The translations under genes were made by a program, and so were the position numbers. DNA of 64,000 bases from Verrucomicrobiota bacterium. GTDB lineage: Bacteria > Verrucomicrobiota > Verrucomicrobiia > Verrucomicrobiales > DEV007. The stretch is taken from the NCBI GenBank assembly GCA_030625775.1, contig DAOUQC010000010.1, positions 1 to 64,000 on the forward strand. The letters run 5' to 3'. Below the pieces are notes generated by a model that was given only the letters and a program-made list of their open reading frames with translations, had not been told where the DNA came from and made no database searches. Of this stretch, positions 25,448-33,603 are shown piece by piece. Each line of letters begins with the position of its first letter. The first letter of the stretch is position 1.

Positions 25448-25711
25448 TTATATAAGGCCAGCCTTCTTCAAGGTGACGTAAGCGCCATTCTTATCGATAG
25501 TTTTCAATGCCCGTGCGGTCACTTTCACGCGGATAAAACGGTTCAACTCCGGCACCCAGATCCGCTTCACACGCAGGTTTGGCGAGAAGGTTCTCTTGAC
25601 TGTTTTTGTCACGTGACGACCCACACCGCCCTTTTTCTTAGCGAGACCACTGCGGTGAATTCTCCGCCCCTTTGTGACACGAGCACCTGTTATACTGCAA
25701 ACTCTGGACAT
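25448..25711 (-). CDS. rpmB: Large ribosomal subunit protein bL28
   Basis: An 87-residue basic protein. MSRVCSITGARVTKGRRIHRSG is the conserved N-terminus; the TFSPNLRVKRIW segment and RVKVTARALKTIDKNGAY complete the family. ATG at 25711 is chosen because the longer frame to 25861 adds 50 residues with no L28 similarity. It is located downstream of rph on the same strand. Confidence 0.96.
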   Translation of the reverse strand: MSRVCSITGARVTKGRRIHRSGLAKKKGGVGRHVTKTVKRTFSPNLRVKRIWVPELNRFIRVKVTARALKTIDKNGAYVTLKKAGLI

Positions 25712-25857
25712 GAACCTGTTTTTTAAAATAAATATTCCTGTGATTAGCACCGAAGCGCCTAGAGGGTAAGCCCCATTTTTCGCCGGAAAACAGCCCCAGG
25801 TCAAGTGATTTTCTATGCCGCCGTAAAATTGCGAAGAATCACCAAGCCCAGCCCTCA

Positions 25858-26652
25858 TCACCTTCTCCGCCCCTTTGCCGCTGCCCGCAGCCTGTCGATG
25901 ATAACAGAATTAGCCGCAGCGTCAAAATCAGCCAAAGCCGCATGTTGCAATTTGGCGATCTCCAAAACCCCTTTTTTACTTAATTCCAGCATCCTCAGCA
26001 TCTGCTGTTCAGTGAAAGTCGCCTCCTCTCCACTGCCCTGCATTTCGATCATATCGAGCTCCTCCGTGATCACATAGTTGAAATCGACCGAGGCATCCTT
26101 GTCCTCGTGATAGTTCAGATCCAACACACATTCATCCTCCCAAACCCCCGCACTCACCGCCACTGCCATTTTGGGCATCGGAGAACTCTCAATCAAACCT
26201 GCTTCGATCATCCGGAAAAAAGCCATCTGCACCGCAACACAGGCTCCGGTGATGGAAGCCGTTCTGGTTCCCCCGTCCGCCTGCAATACATCACAATCAA
26301 TCCACAGAGTGCGGGAACCCAGACGCTTCAGATCCACCACCGCACGCAAAGAGCGCCCGATCAATCTCTGGATTTCCGTGCTGCGTCCATCCACCTTGCC
26401 ACGGGAGGAATCACGCGACTTACGATCCAGAGTGGAATAGGGCAACATGCTGTATTCCGCCGTCAACCAACCCCCTTTTACGTTCTGCTGCATCATCCAG
26501 CGCGGAACCCCCTCTTGAATAGTTGCCCCGCAAATCACCCGGGTATCCCCAAAAGACACCAATACCGAACCGTGTGCATTCGGGGCAATATCCGCCTCGA
26601 AAGCAATCGTTCTCAATTCATCCACTCCACGTTGATCTATTCTCTCAATCAT
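25858..26652 (-). CDS. rph: Ribonuclease PH
   Basis: A 264-residue phosphorolytic 3-prime exoribonuclease that trims tRNA precursors. Motifs include VSFGDTRVICGATIQ, GWLTAEYSMLPYST, RSTEIQRLIGRSLRAVVDL (RNA binding) and CDVLQADGGTRTASITGA (phosphate site with the GGTRT signature). The chosen ATG gives MIERIDQRGVDELR, the usual N-terminus; the longer reading frame to 26781 has 43 unrelated residues. It is full length. Confidence 0.96.
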   Translation of the reverse strand: MIERIDQRGVDELRTIAFEADIAPNAHGSVLVSFGDTRVICGATIQEGVPRWMMQQNVKGGWLTAEYSMLPYSTLDRKSRDSSRGKVDGRSTEIQRLIGRSLRAVVDLKRLGSRTLWIDCDVLQADGGTRTASITGACVAVQMAFFRMIEAGLIESSPMPKMAVAVSAGVWEDECVLDLNYHEDKDASVDFNYVITEELDMIEMQGSGEEATFTEQQMLRMLELSKKGVLEIAKLQHAALADFDAAANSVIIDRLRAAAKGRRR

Positions 26653-26807
26653 GGGGCGAAACTCTGCGATTTGTGATTGATTGCAAGGTATTTGCAGTTG
26701 CTTTGACGAAAAAAACCGCGATTCTAGCGAGGATATTTCACGACTCCTTGTTGCGAGACGCAACAAACTTCCGGCTCTCACTCAACCGGATCGATTGAGC
26801 CGCTACT

Positions 26808-27998
26808 ATGAAAGAACATCTGGAACCGCTCGAACAGTTCGCCATCGACGTCATCATGGATCGTCGTAAGGGCAAACGTGCCGCTGTTTTGCGCATAGTT
26901 CTCAGTGCTTTTTCACGCTTATACGCCGTGATAGTTTCCGCCAGGCTTTCTCTCTACCGCAACCGGATCCTGCGAGAAAGAAATCTCGGTTGTCTGGTCG
27001 TCAGCATCGGCAACCTGACCGTAGGTGGCACAGGAAAAACCCCGGTGGTGGAAAAATTTGCCCGTGCCCTGCAGGATGGTGGTCGCAAAGTCGCCATTCT
27101 CAGCCGTGGATACAAAAGTGTTAAAATCCCCCTGTGGAAACGTCTGCTCGGGAAGTTGCGGGGAAAAAATGAAATCAACCCGCCACGTGTGGTATCCGAT
27201 GGCAAATCACTGCTGCTCGATTCCAAAACCGCGGGTGACGAACCCTACATGCTCGCCGCCAACCTCAAGGACGTCGTCGTCGTCGTCGACAAAGACCGGG
27301 TCAAGGGAGGACGGCACGCCATCGAAAAATACGATGCCGACACCCTTCTGCTTGATGACGGCCTGCAATACTTGAAACTCCGCCACCGGCTCGACATCGT
27401 GCTCGTTGATCGTTACCATCCCTTCGGCACTGAAAAACTCCTCCCTCGTGGAACTCTGCGTGAACCCCCGAAAAACCTCAAACGAGCCAGTTACATCTTC
27501 ATCACCAAGTGCAACGGCGAACCCAACACCGAACTCATCACCCGGATACGCCAATACAATCTCACTGCCGAAATCATCGAATGCGAACACCGTCCGCAAT
27601 ACCTCCAGCACATCGAAACCCGCAAAACCAGCCCGCTCTCCGAATTGAAAGGCAAAAAAATCGCCGCCATCAGTGGCATTGCCGTGCCTGAGAGTTTCGA
27701 ATATGGCGTAGAAAAATTCGGTGCAGAAATCATCCACCGCAAGCGCTATACCGATCACCACCGCTACAATGAACAGGAAATCCTGAGCTTCATCAACGAG
27801 TCTGTTGAAGCCGGAGTCGACATGATCGTGACCACTGAAAAAGACAGCGTTCGTTTCCCTCGACTGCAACGCATGGATGCCCCGATCTACTTCCTGCGGG
27901 TGGAAATCGGCATCCTCAGCGGCGAGGAAAGCTTCGCAGAATGTGTCAACCGCATCTGCCAGCCCCGCCCCATCGTGCCCGCCCGACGCTTTTTCTGA
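26808..27998 (+). CDS. lpxK: Tetraacyldisaccharide 4'-kinase
   Basis: A 396-residue inner-membrane-associated kinase that adds the 4'-phosphate to lipid A precursor, direct evidence of a lipopolysaccharide-bearing outer membrane. The Walker A motif is GGTGKT at 73-78 (SIGNLTVGGTGKTPVVE). VKGGRHA, LLDDGLQYLKLRHRLDIVLVD and LLPRGTLREPPKNL are all family signatures, and the start region has the usual hydrophobic N-terminal helix. It is monocistronic and divergent from rph. Confidence 0.94.
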   Translation: MKEHLEPLEQFAIDVIMDRRKGKRAAVLRIVLSAFSRLYAVIVSARLSLYRNRILRERNLGCLVVSIGNLTVGGTGKTPVVEKFARALQDGGRKVAILSRGYKSVKIPLWKRLLGKLRGKNEINPPRVVSDGKSLLLDSKTAGDEPYMLAANLKDVVVVVDKDRVKGGRHAIEKYDADTLLLDDGLQYLKLRHRLDIVLVDRYHPFGTEKLLPRGTLREPPKNLKRASYIFITKCNGEPNTELITRIRQYNLTAEIIECEHRPQYLQHIETRKTSPLSELKGKKIAAISGIAVPESFEYGVEKFGAEIIHRKRYTDHHRYNEQEILSFINESVEAGVDMIVTTEKDSVRFPRLQRMDAPIYFLRVEIGILSGEESFAECVNRICQPRPIVPARRFF

Positions 27999-28046
27999 TC
28001 CGGTATCACTACCCGGGATCGAAGAAAGATAACCATAGCCGAGTGT

Positions 28047-28183
28047 CTTGTCAGGCTTAAGATGGTGGATTCACCGTGGGACAGAACTCCGATTCTGTCA
28101 TTTAAGGCCAGCATAAACCACCCCCGACAAATATGGAAATTTGTCCTACGATCCCCATCATTTTTAGGTAGTCTAAACACTAG
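28047..28183. repeat. MITE-like intergenic repeat, copy 2
   Basis: A 137-bp sequence sharing both ends and most of its length with 5520-5686, including the GACAGA/TCTGTC inner stem and the terminal GTCTAAACACTAG. It lacks about 30 central bases of copy 1. It lies just 3-prime of lpxK. Its last bases are also part of a perfect palindrome (28180-28203). Confidence 0.75.
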
Positions 28184-28203
28184 TCCCGCAGTCGCGGGAC
28201 TAG
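28180..28203. repeat. Perfect 24-bp palindrome beside repeat copy 2
   Basis: CTAGTCCCGC and GCGGGACTAG flank AGTC. No T-run follows on either strand. It may mark an integration or recombination site or act as a strong hairpin; copy 1 has no such extension. Confidence 0.55.
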
Positions 28204-28313
28204 ACAGGTAGAGGTAAATGGACGCGAGCCGCAGCCTAGCGGAGACAGACGGAGTCAATAAACACGAGTAAGAATAAAAAAAGCAAAGTGATAATTAAAG
28301 GATTCTGACTCCT

Positions 28314-28336
28314 GAGCCGTAGTGAAACGAAGACAG
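28314..28336 (+). repeat. Short repeat shared with the window's left edge
   Basis: GAGCCGTAGTGAAACG followed by AAGACAG matches the reverse complement of bases 1-23 at 21 of 23 positions. It lies in the intergenic region that also holds repeat copy 2. Confidence 0.4.
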
Positions 28337-28355
28337 GCAGGGCCAATTCTTCCCC

Positions 28356-29402
28356 TCAATGCTTAATCTTCGAATAATGCTCCTTCAACACATCCACACC
28401 AAAATCCCCATTGAAGTCGCGCCAAGCCGCATGGGCGTGATTGGCGTCATTCTGGGTATTGGAGTATTCGAGTAAAAAAGTCGGCCCCTGCACCCGGTAA
28501 TAATTTCCCTCTCCCCTTTCTGTCCCCCCGGCCCAGACAAACAGGATCTTCCCGAATCCAGCCGCCTCGATTTTTTTCAAATCAGCAACTGCCAAAACCG
28601 GGCGCAAGCGATGCACATATTCTTCGATCAGCGAACGCAGTTGTTTCTGTTGCCCGGTATTCATTTTTTCGGCAAGCAAGCCCTTGCCTTCCAGTGGACT
28701 GATTTTTGCTTCAATAGGAGCGACCACATCACGCGGAGCCTTGTCGGCGATCAAGGCCACCGCACGCTGCCCTTCGTCCAGGGATTTCAACAAAGCACGC
28801 GCCAGATCCTCCTCAGCCGCCAGCACTCGCAGTCCCTTTCTCGGGCCGCTTTTCACTTCGGCGGGATTAGCTCCAAAAAAGTTTGGAGTCACCGAGACCA
28901 CCTTGCCCTCTACGATAGTAAAATTAACTGACACATGATGCCCTTCGATTCGCCATCCCCAGGTTTTTCCGGGAGCAGGTTTGCCGAAAATTGAAATATA
29001 ATAAGCATCGGCCCGGCGTTTAGGGGCCTGGTTTTCCATTTCCCACACCACCCGCTCCAGACTCATGATCGTCGCCGCCTGGGCAAATCCCCGGTGACTC
29101 ATGGCGGTGCTCAACAAAGCAAAAGTCAGCGCCTTCTGATCCTCACGCATCCCCATCATCGGCAACCCCTGCCGCATCTTCGGCCCCTCGAAAGGTTTGG
29201 GGATGTAGTGCCAGTTACGCCGCTCTTCGTCCTTCAGAGCCATCGACGCTTTGCTTTGCTGCTCATCATCCAGGGAATCGATAAAATTACTTGCTGCTTC
29301 CGCCATTGCGTCCGCCACTTCGTGGGCGGGTAATTGAGGAGCCATAAGGGCAAGGACTAAAACCAGAGAGCATACAGACAGCAGAGAAGTTTTGAGTTTC
29401 AT
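28356..29402 (-). CDS. DUF3500 family secreted protein
   Basis: A 348-residue exported protein with a Sec signal (about 1-27, LPAHE end). DUF3500 features include MGMREDQKALTFALLSTAMSHRGFAQA, PGKTWGWRIEGHHVSVNFTIV and TFLLEYSNTQNDANHAHAAWRDFNGDFG, all of which I recognise from that family; the His-rich segments may bind metal. No enzyme activity is established for the family. ATG at 29402 is chosen because it opens directly on the signal peptide. It is isolated on the minus strand. Confidence 0.88.
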   Translation of the reverse strand: MKLKTSLLSVCSLVLVLALMAPQLPAHEVADAMAEAASNFIDSLDDEQQSKASMALKDEERRNWHYIPKPFEGPKMRQGLPMMGMREDQKALTFALLSTAMSHRGFAQAATIMSLERVVWEMENQAPKRRADAYYISIFGKPAPGKTWGWRIEGHHVSVNFTIVEGKVVSVTPNFFGANPAEVKSGPRKGLRVLAAEEDLARALLKSLDEGQRAVALIADKAPRDVVAPIEAKISPLEGKGLLAEKMNTGQQKQLRSLIEEYVHRLRPVLAVADLKKIEAAGFGKILFVWAGGTERGEGNYYRVQGPTFLLEYSNTQNDANHAHAAWRDFNGDFGVDVLKEHYSKIKH

Positions 29403-29728
29403 CCTGACATCTTCCACGCAATCCACCCGCCTGTGCAATGTTTTTATTACTTGTCCCGCAAACCGACAGATGATGGCCCGGAATTCGAGTTGATTCAGTG
29501 GCCCCTCCCACTCGAAGCTCTTGGAAAGGCAATAAACAATAAAAAAGGGAAGCTGATTGATCCTAATCCAACATATAGCCAAAACAAAGGCTGACGGCAG
29601 TGAGGACGGATCAGCTCAGTGGTGTGCCGAGTTTCTTGAACCGCATCTGGAACTTCGAATGAATCGCTCGCATTGATTCATCGTCTCCCGTAACCATCGA
29701 GGCCTTGGTCTGATTAAATGTCTTCCTA
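29403..29728. other. Intergenic, nothing recognised
   Basis: No convincing ORF, palindrome or terminator was found between the DUF3500 gene and the end of the four-gene operon. Confidence 0.4.
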
Positions 29729-30661
29729 TTAGTTTTTCTTCACTTTCCGAATCACATATTCTTTGCCTGCACTGCTCCGTATGACCATTTTTTCTTCGGT
29801 GATGGAAAGAACAGTTGTTCGCTCAGGCTTCTCGGATCCAAATTTCTTGATGAGCACGTTGCCTTTGATACTCCAGATGCCAACCGGATCATCACCGGGC
29901 TCGGGGTCGAATAGAAAGGTGCCGTCCTTCCGGTAGTCGGTGATGTGCCGCCCACCGTCCCATTGACCGATGATCAACTTTAAGATCTGCTTTGCCGTTG
30001 GAACTTTACCGGAAGCTGTATGGGAAAACGTTTTTAAGCTTGTATTGGGAACTGAAGACGGTGCCTTTCCAGGCTTCACCGATTGGGTAGAGTCACCCTC
30101 CGGTGGATAATTAAACTCCTCCAGATCCAATGAAATACCTGAAATTGCGGTGTCGGAGTATTTACTGCCGGATGCAACTTTGATGATTTCAAACCTCACC
30201 CAGGGCGAATCGACTGGATGTGAGAGTCGGAGCGTCTGTTCACCATCAACATCGGCTACTTTAATCCGTTCACTCCCCCCTGCCCAGGAAACGGCAAATT
30301 CCAAAACCCGTCCATTGGCTTCGAATATTTTTTTTGATTTTTGATAGCCATTCAATAAAAAAATTGATCGGAACTTCATGCTTTCCTTGCCATCGGCCTG
30401 GATAATCTTGATCCATTCTCCCTTACCATCGGTCGCCACACCTTCAACCCAGGCTGTTTTTGGTCCAGAGAGCAAATTTTCGGGCCCATAGCTGTTTCCC
30501 CCCTGGGATTGGAGGCGTGAACTGACTTCAATGGTCCATTCTGCCAGCTGGGTCGGCTCGGCAACAAATCTGAGCGGCTCAGTTGCCTCGCTGTAAAGCC
30601 CGGTCGCATGAAGAAAAATTAAAGCAATTACTACCATTTTAGTATCAATTATTTTCATCAT
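29729..30661 (-). CDS. Secreted protein with NADase-type glycan-binding/discoidin-like domain
   Basis: A 310-residue exported protein (signal about 1-25). Residues 57-86, YGPENLLSGPKTAWVEGVATDGKG, carry the GPENLLDGDPKTAWVEG pattern of the NADase-type glycan-binding (discoidin-like) domain. A linker, then a C-terminal beta domain at about 225-308 (IIGQWDGGRHITDYRKDGTF), resembles small lipocalin-like folds. There is no catalytic NADase. It is the last gene of a four-gene operon: its ATG lies 2 bases after the stop of the TPR gene. Confidence 0.74.
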   Translation of the reverse strand: MMKIIDTKMVVIALIFLHATGLYSEATEPLRFVAEPTQLAEWTIEVSSRLQSQGGNSYGPENLLSGPKTAWVEGVATDGKGEWIKIIQADGKESMKFRSIFLLNGYQKSKKIFEANGRVLEFAVSWAGGSERIKVADVDGEQTLRLSHPVDSPWVRFEIIKVASGSKYSDTAISGISLDLEEFNYPPEGDSTQSVKPGKAPSSVPNTSLKTFSHTASGKVPTAKQILKLIIGQWDGGRHITDYRKDGTFLFDPEPGDDPVGIWSIKGNVLIKKFGSEKPERTTVLSITEEKMVIRSSAGKEYVIRKVKKN

Positions 30662-30663
30662 TC

Positions 30664-32148
30664 CTAACGGGATTTGAGTTGGGCTTTGTAACCAACCTTG
30701 TAGTTATTCTGCAAAGTTGCACTCTCGGGATACAGCTTGAGGCCATCGGCTGCTACTGATGAACATCTTTCCATGTTGTTAAGCTGCCCGTAAACAAACG
30801 ATAGGCCAATGAAATGAGCTTCGGATGGCTGCCCGTCTCCCCCAGCCTCTTTTAACCGACGTGCCGTCTCATAATTTTGTGCGGCATCACTATATAGTTT
30901 GAGATTTTTTTGAATGCTCGCAAGCGTGTAGGCATAACTGCTATCCGCAGAATCGAGATCAACGGCCTTTTGTGCCTGTAACAATGCTTCCTTCGTCTCA
31001 TTCTGATCAAAAAGTGCGCAAGCCAACACCCAATAGCCCCCGGCATCCTCTGGACGAAGAGATATATATTCGCGAGTAGGTGCTTCAAGCTCCACCCAGC
31101 GCTCGAGTGCAAACAGGGTGAGTCCTCTCAGGCGCAGGGTAGTTGGATCCGTGTTCCCATCATCGTTTAACAGCGCACTTGTCAAATAAGGGAGAGCCTC
31201 TTGGTATTGGTCGAGAAAAAACAAGCTTTTACCAAGAGCTTGCAAGACAGCAACGCTGGAGGGATCCTCAGCGTAAGCTTTCTTGAAATAACTGAGTGCT
31301 AATTCTTTTTTGCCATGTTTCCTGTCCAGAAATTTCCCATAGTCTACGTAAGACTGAGCGATTTCCTCTTCCGTTTTCCCGCTGGGCTGCCACGGAATCA
31401 CCTCGGTTTGAACAGCTGCTGAGAAATCCTTGGGTGTCATTTTCTTGCGGACATAACGGTCCAGGATACCGGCTTCCACCCGCATCTCCAATCTATCCAG
31501 CGTAGGCAATAGCAATCTGGTTTGCACACCACTCGCATCGATTTCAGACTGCTTGATCGCTCCATAGGCCAACAATAAAATTGGCAATGCCTCCTCTGGC
31601 TTGGTGATTTTTCCTTTACGGTTGGCTGCGGGAGGAAAATCCACACTGAGATAGGAATCAACGATTTGAATCCTCGAAGCCTGGGGCAGGCCAGATTTTT
31701 CAAGTTGTGCCAGCAGCGCGTAGCGAAGCTTTTGCATCTTGGGAAGATCCGGATCATGAAGCCCGGTAGTTCTTGGAGATTCGACCGCTGGTGACTGGAC
31801 CACCGGTGGCTCGACTGCAGAGGGCTCGACCGGCGGCGAAGACACCGAAGGAGGTGAGTCTGTGGGCCTTGAACTCAGAATCACCCAGCCCAGCGCCAGC
31901 AGGGCAAGACCAAGCACTCCGAGGCCGACTACACCCAGCAATATAGGGACGATCAACTTGACCTTTTGCGGAGGGGAAACTTTTTTGACAGGTGGTATCG
32001 CAGGTGTCGTCGCGGGAGGCAAATTATTGCGCTCCAAAGGCGGGGGAGTCGTTTTACTTTTAATCGGCTTACCACAAGACGAACAGAAAGCGGCACCTGC
32101 AGAAACCGGTGCCTCACAATGATCACATAAGTCAGGTGGATTATTCAT
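30664..32148 (-). CDS. Zinc-ribbon, membrane-anchored TPR protein
   Basis: A 494-residue protein. The N-terminal zinc ribbon has C8, C11, C22 and C25 (CDHCEAP, FCSSCGK). A Pro-rich linker and a membrane helix at about 65-92 follow, then a Pro/Ser-rich spacer (to about 130). Beyond about 260 there are several TPR-like repeats (LSYFKKAYAEDPSSVAVLQALGKSLF and similar). The zinc ribbon is cytoplasmic and the TPR region faces out. It is the third gene of the operon with an 18-base gap before it. It looks like a sensing or assembly platform. Confidence 0.8.
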   Translation of the reverse strand: MNNPPDLCDHCEAPVSAGAAFCSSCGKPIKSKTTPPPLERNNLPPATTPAIPPVKKVSPPQKVKLIVPILLGVVGLGVLGLALLALGWVILSSRPTDSPPSVSSPPVEPSAVEPPVVQSPAVESPRTTGLHDPDLPKMQKLRYALLAQLEKSGLPQASRIQIVDSYLSVDFPPAANRKGKITKPEEALPILLLAYGAIKQSEIDASGVQTRLLLPTLDRLEMRVEAGILDRYVRKKMTPKDFSAAVQTEVIPWQPSGKTEEEIAQSYVDYGKFLDRKHGKKELALSYFKKAYAEDPSSVAVLQALGKSLFFLDQYQEALPYLTSALLNDDGNTDPTTLRLRGLTLFALERWVELEAPTREYISLRPEDAGGYWVLACALFDQNETKEALLQAQKAVDLDSADSSYAYTLASIQKNLKLYSDAAQNYETARRLKEAGGDGQPSEAHFIGLSFVYGQLNNMERCSSVAADGLKLYPESATLQNNYKVGYKAQLKSR

Positions 32149-32166
32149 GACTGATCTCGTGCCCTC

Positions 32167-33603
32167 TTAGTGGTTACATCTGGGCCCGCAAACGTGTTTT
32201 GTGGGTTGAGTGACCCGCCTTCCTCCTGATCGACCGGAAGAGGATCTTGACGAAGACGATCCCGAGCTGGACACTCTCCTACTAGTAGATCTAACCGCCT
32301 TCTGTTTCGCTTTGTTTTCGGCGTTGACTTCATTTTTCGCTCCAGCTTGCAAGGTTCCCGTCACTTCTTGAGCAAGCTCGTTTTTCACATCTGTCTGTAA
32401 TTTTTCTGTGATCGTTTCGCCTGCATCGGAATTTTCCTCCTTCCCTCCACTTTTGGATACCAGTGTCTCGACACCTTTCAATGCGCCTCCGATATCGAAC
32501 TTATCATCAAAAGGAAGTGCGTTGTCAAAAGACGGTTTTGGATCAACCCCTGTGACGGCAACCTTGACATCCGGAAGAGTTTTCACCAGATCGCCCGCAG
32601 GGAAAATTTTTCCAGTATCCTTGGATACAAAAATTATATTTAGGGGCTTTTTATTATCGCCGGAAGGTGAATTATCAGTGTAGATACTCTCTGGCGAGCT
32701 CAAGACAAGTGTGTCACTCTCAAGAATCGATCCACCTCGATAACTGGAAGGGGTAGTGCTTGGGGGACCATTCAAGTCAATGTGAGTAGCTATCATGCCG
32801 CCCACCTTTTTGACGATTCCAGGCCCCACGGCCACAGTCGTATCCCAAGCCTCCCCTGCCAACCACGACGTACCGACAGCTGCCACAACAATCAATGCCC
32901 CCCCCGTTACGGTGGCCGCAGCTGCGGGGCCCACTACTGCGGTGGCTCCTGCTACGCCGAGGCCCCCAACCGAGTTTACCCAATACGCGCGCGAAAAGCC
33001 GGACGCAACAGTCTTTACCGAATCTTTGTATTGCCCACCAGCAACCTGCCCTGCAGCTTTTGAAGCGGGATCAAGGTAAGACATCACCGTCCCCCCCAAT
33101 TTGCCCCATAGCCCCCCCCTAGCAATGCTCTTCAATTTCGGGATCTTCTTCTTAGCCCCTGCAAGCTCATTCTTGGCCGGCACTAAAGACGAGTTCACAC
33201 CGCTGTATAGTCGAACTTTTAGGGATGACTTGGTAACTTTGTTACCAAAATTTTTCCTTACTTTATTTCCACCTTCTCCGACACCACCTTGAAATCCGTC
33301 ATTGGTTCCGACCTCCCCTATTTTATTTAGCCCCTTATTTTCTCCCCCGGAATTTATTACCGATTTTTTCCCAGAAACCAGTGAACCATAAAAGTCTTTA
33401 AGTCCTTGCTCGCCAGAGTGGCCATATTTATTATCGTAATGTGGCCCAATCAAATCGGGATCATTCTGTTGCTTAACAGACGTGATCGAAGAAGATTTAT
33501 CCTGGGATGATTTTGCCTCTTGTGCCTGAATGCCCGATGTCCTGACGGACAATAAGAGCGCCAAGTAAAACAATACACTGACAGGTCGTAATCTAACTTT
33601 CAT
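32167..33603 (-). CDS. Exported Gly/Ala-rich protein with Cys-His tail
   Basis: Unrecognised 478-residue protein. It has a signal peptide (about 1-27). A Gly/Lys-rich region (60-165) leads to a hydrophobic Gly/Ala/Val stretch at about 210-250 (GLGVAGATAVVGPAAAATVTGG), which resembles pore-forming or pre-toxin helices of polymorphic toxins, though no known toxin domain is visible. The end is Ser/Arg-rich (about 440-465) and closes with CGPRCNH, a possible metal site. Its start overlaps the lipoprotein gene stop by 4 bases (ATGA), so the two are translationally linked. Confidence 0.62.
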   Translation of the reverse strand: MKVRLRPVSVLFYLALLLSVRTSGIQAQEAKSSQDKSSSITSVKQQNDPDLIGPHYDNKYGHSGEQGLKDFYGSLVSGKKSVINSGGENKGLNKIGEVGTNDGFQGGVGEGGNKVRKNFGNKVTKSSLKVRLYSGVNSSLVPAKNELAGAKKKIPKLKSIARGGLWGKLGGTVMSYLDPASKAAGQVAGGQYKDSVKTVASGFSRAYWVNSVGGLGVAGATAVVGPAAAATVTGGALIVVAAVGTSWLAGEAWDTTVAVGPGIVKKVGGMIATHIDLNGPPSTTPSSYRGGSILESDTLVLSSPESIYTDNSPSGDNKKPLNIIFVSKDTGKIFPAGDLVKTLPDVKVAVTGVDPKPSFDNALPFDDKFDIGGALKGVETLVSKSGGKEENSDAGETITEKLQTDVKNELAQEVTGTLQAGAKNEVNAENKAKQKAVRSTSRRVSSSGSSSSRSSSGRSGGRRVTQPTKHVCGPRCNH

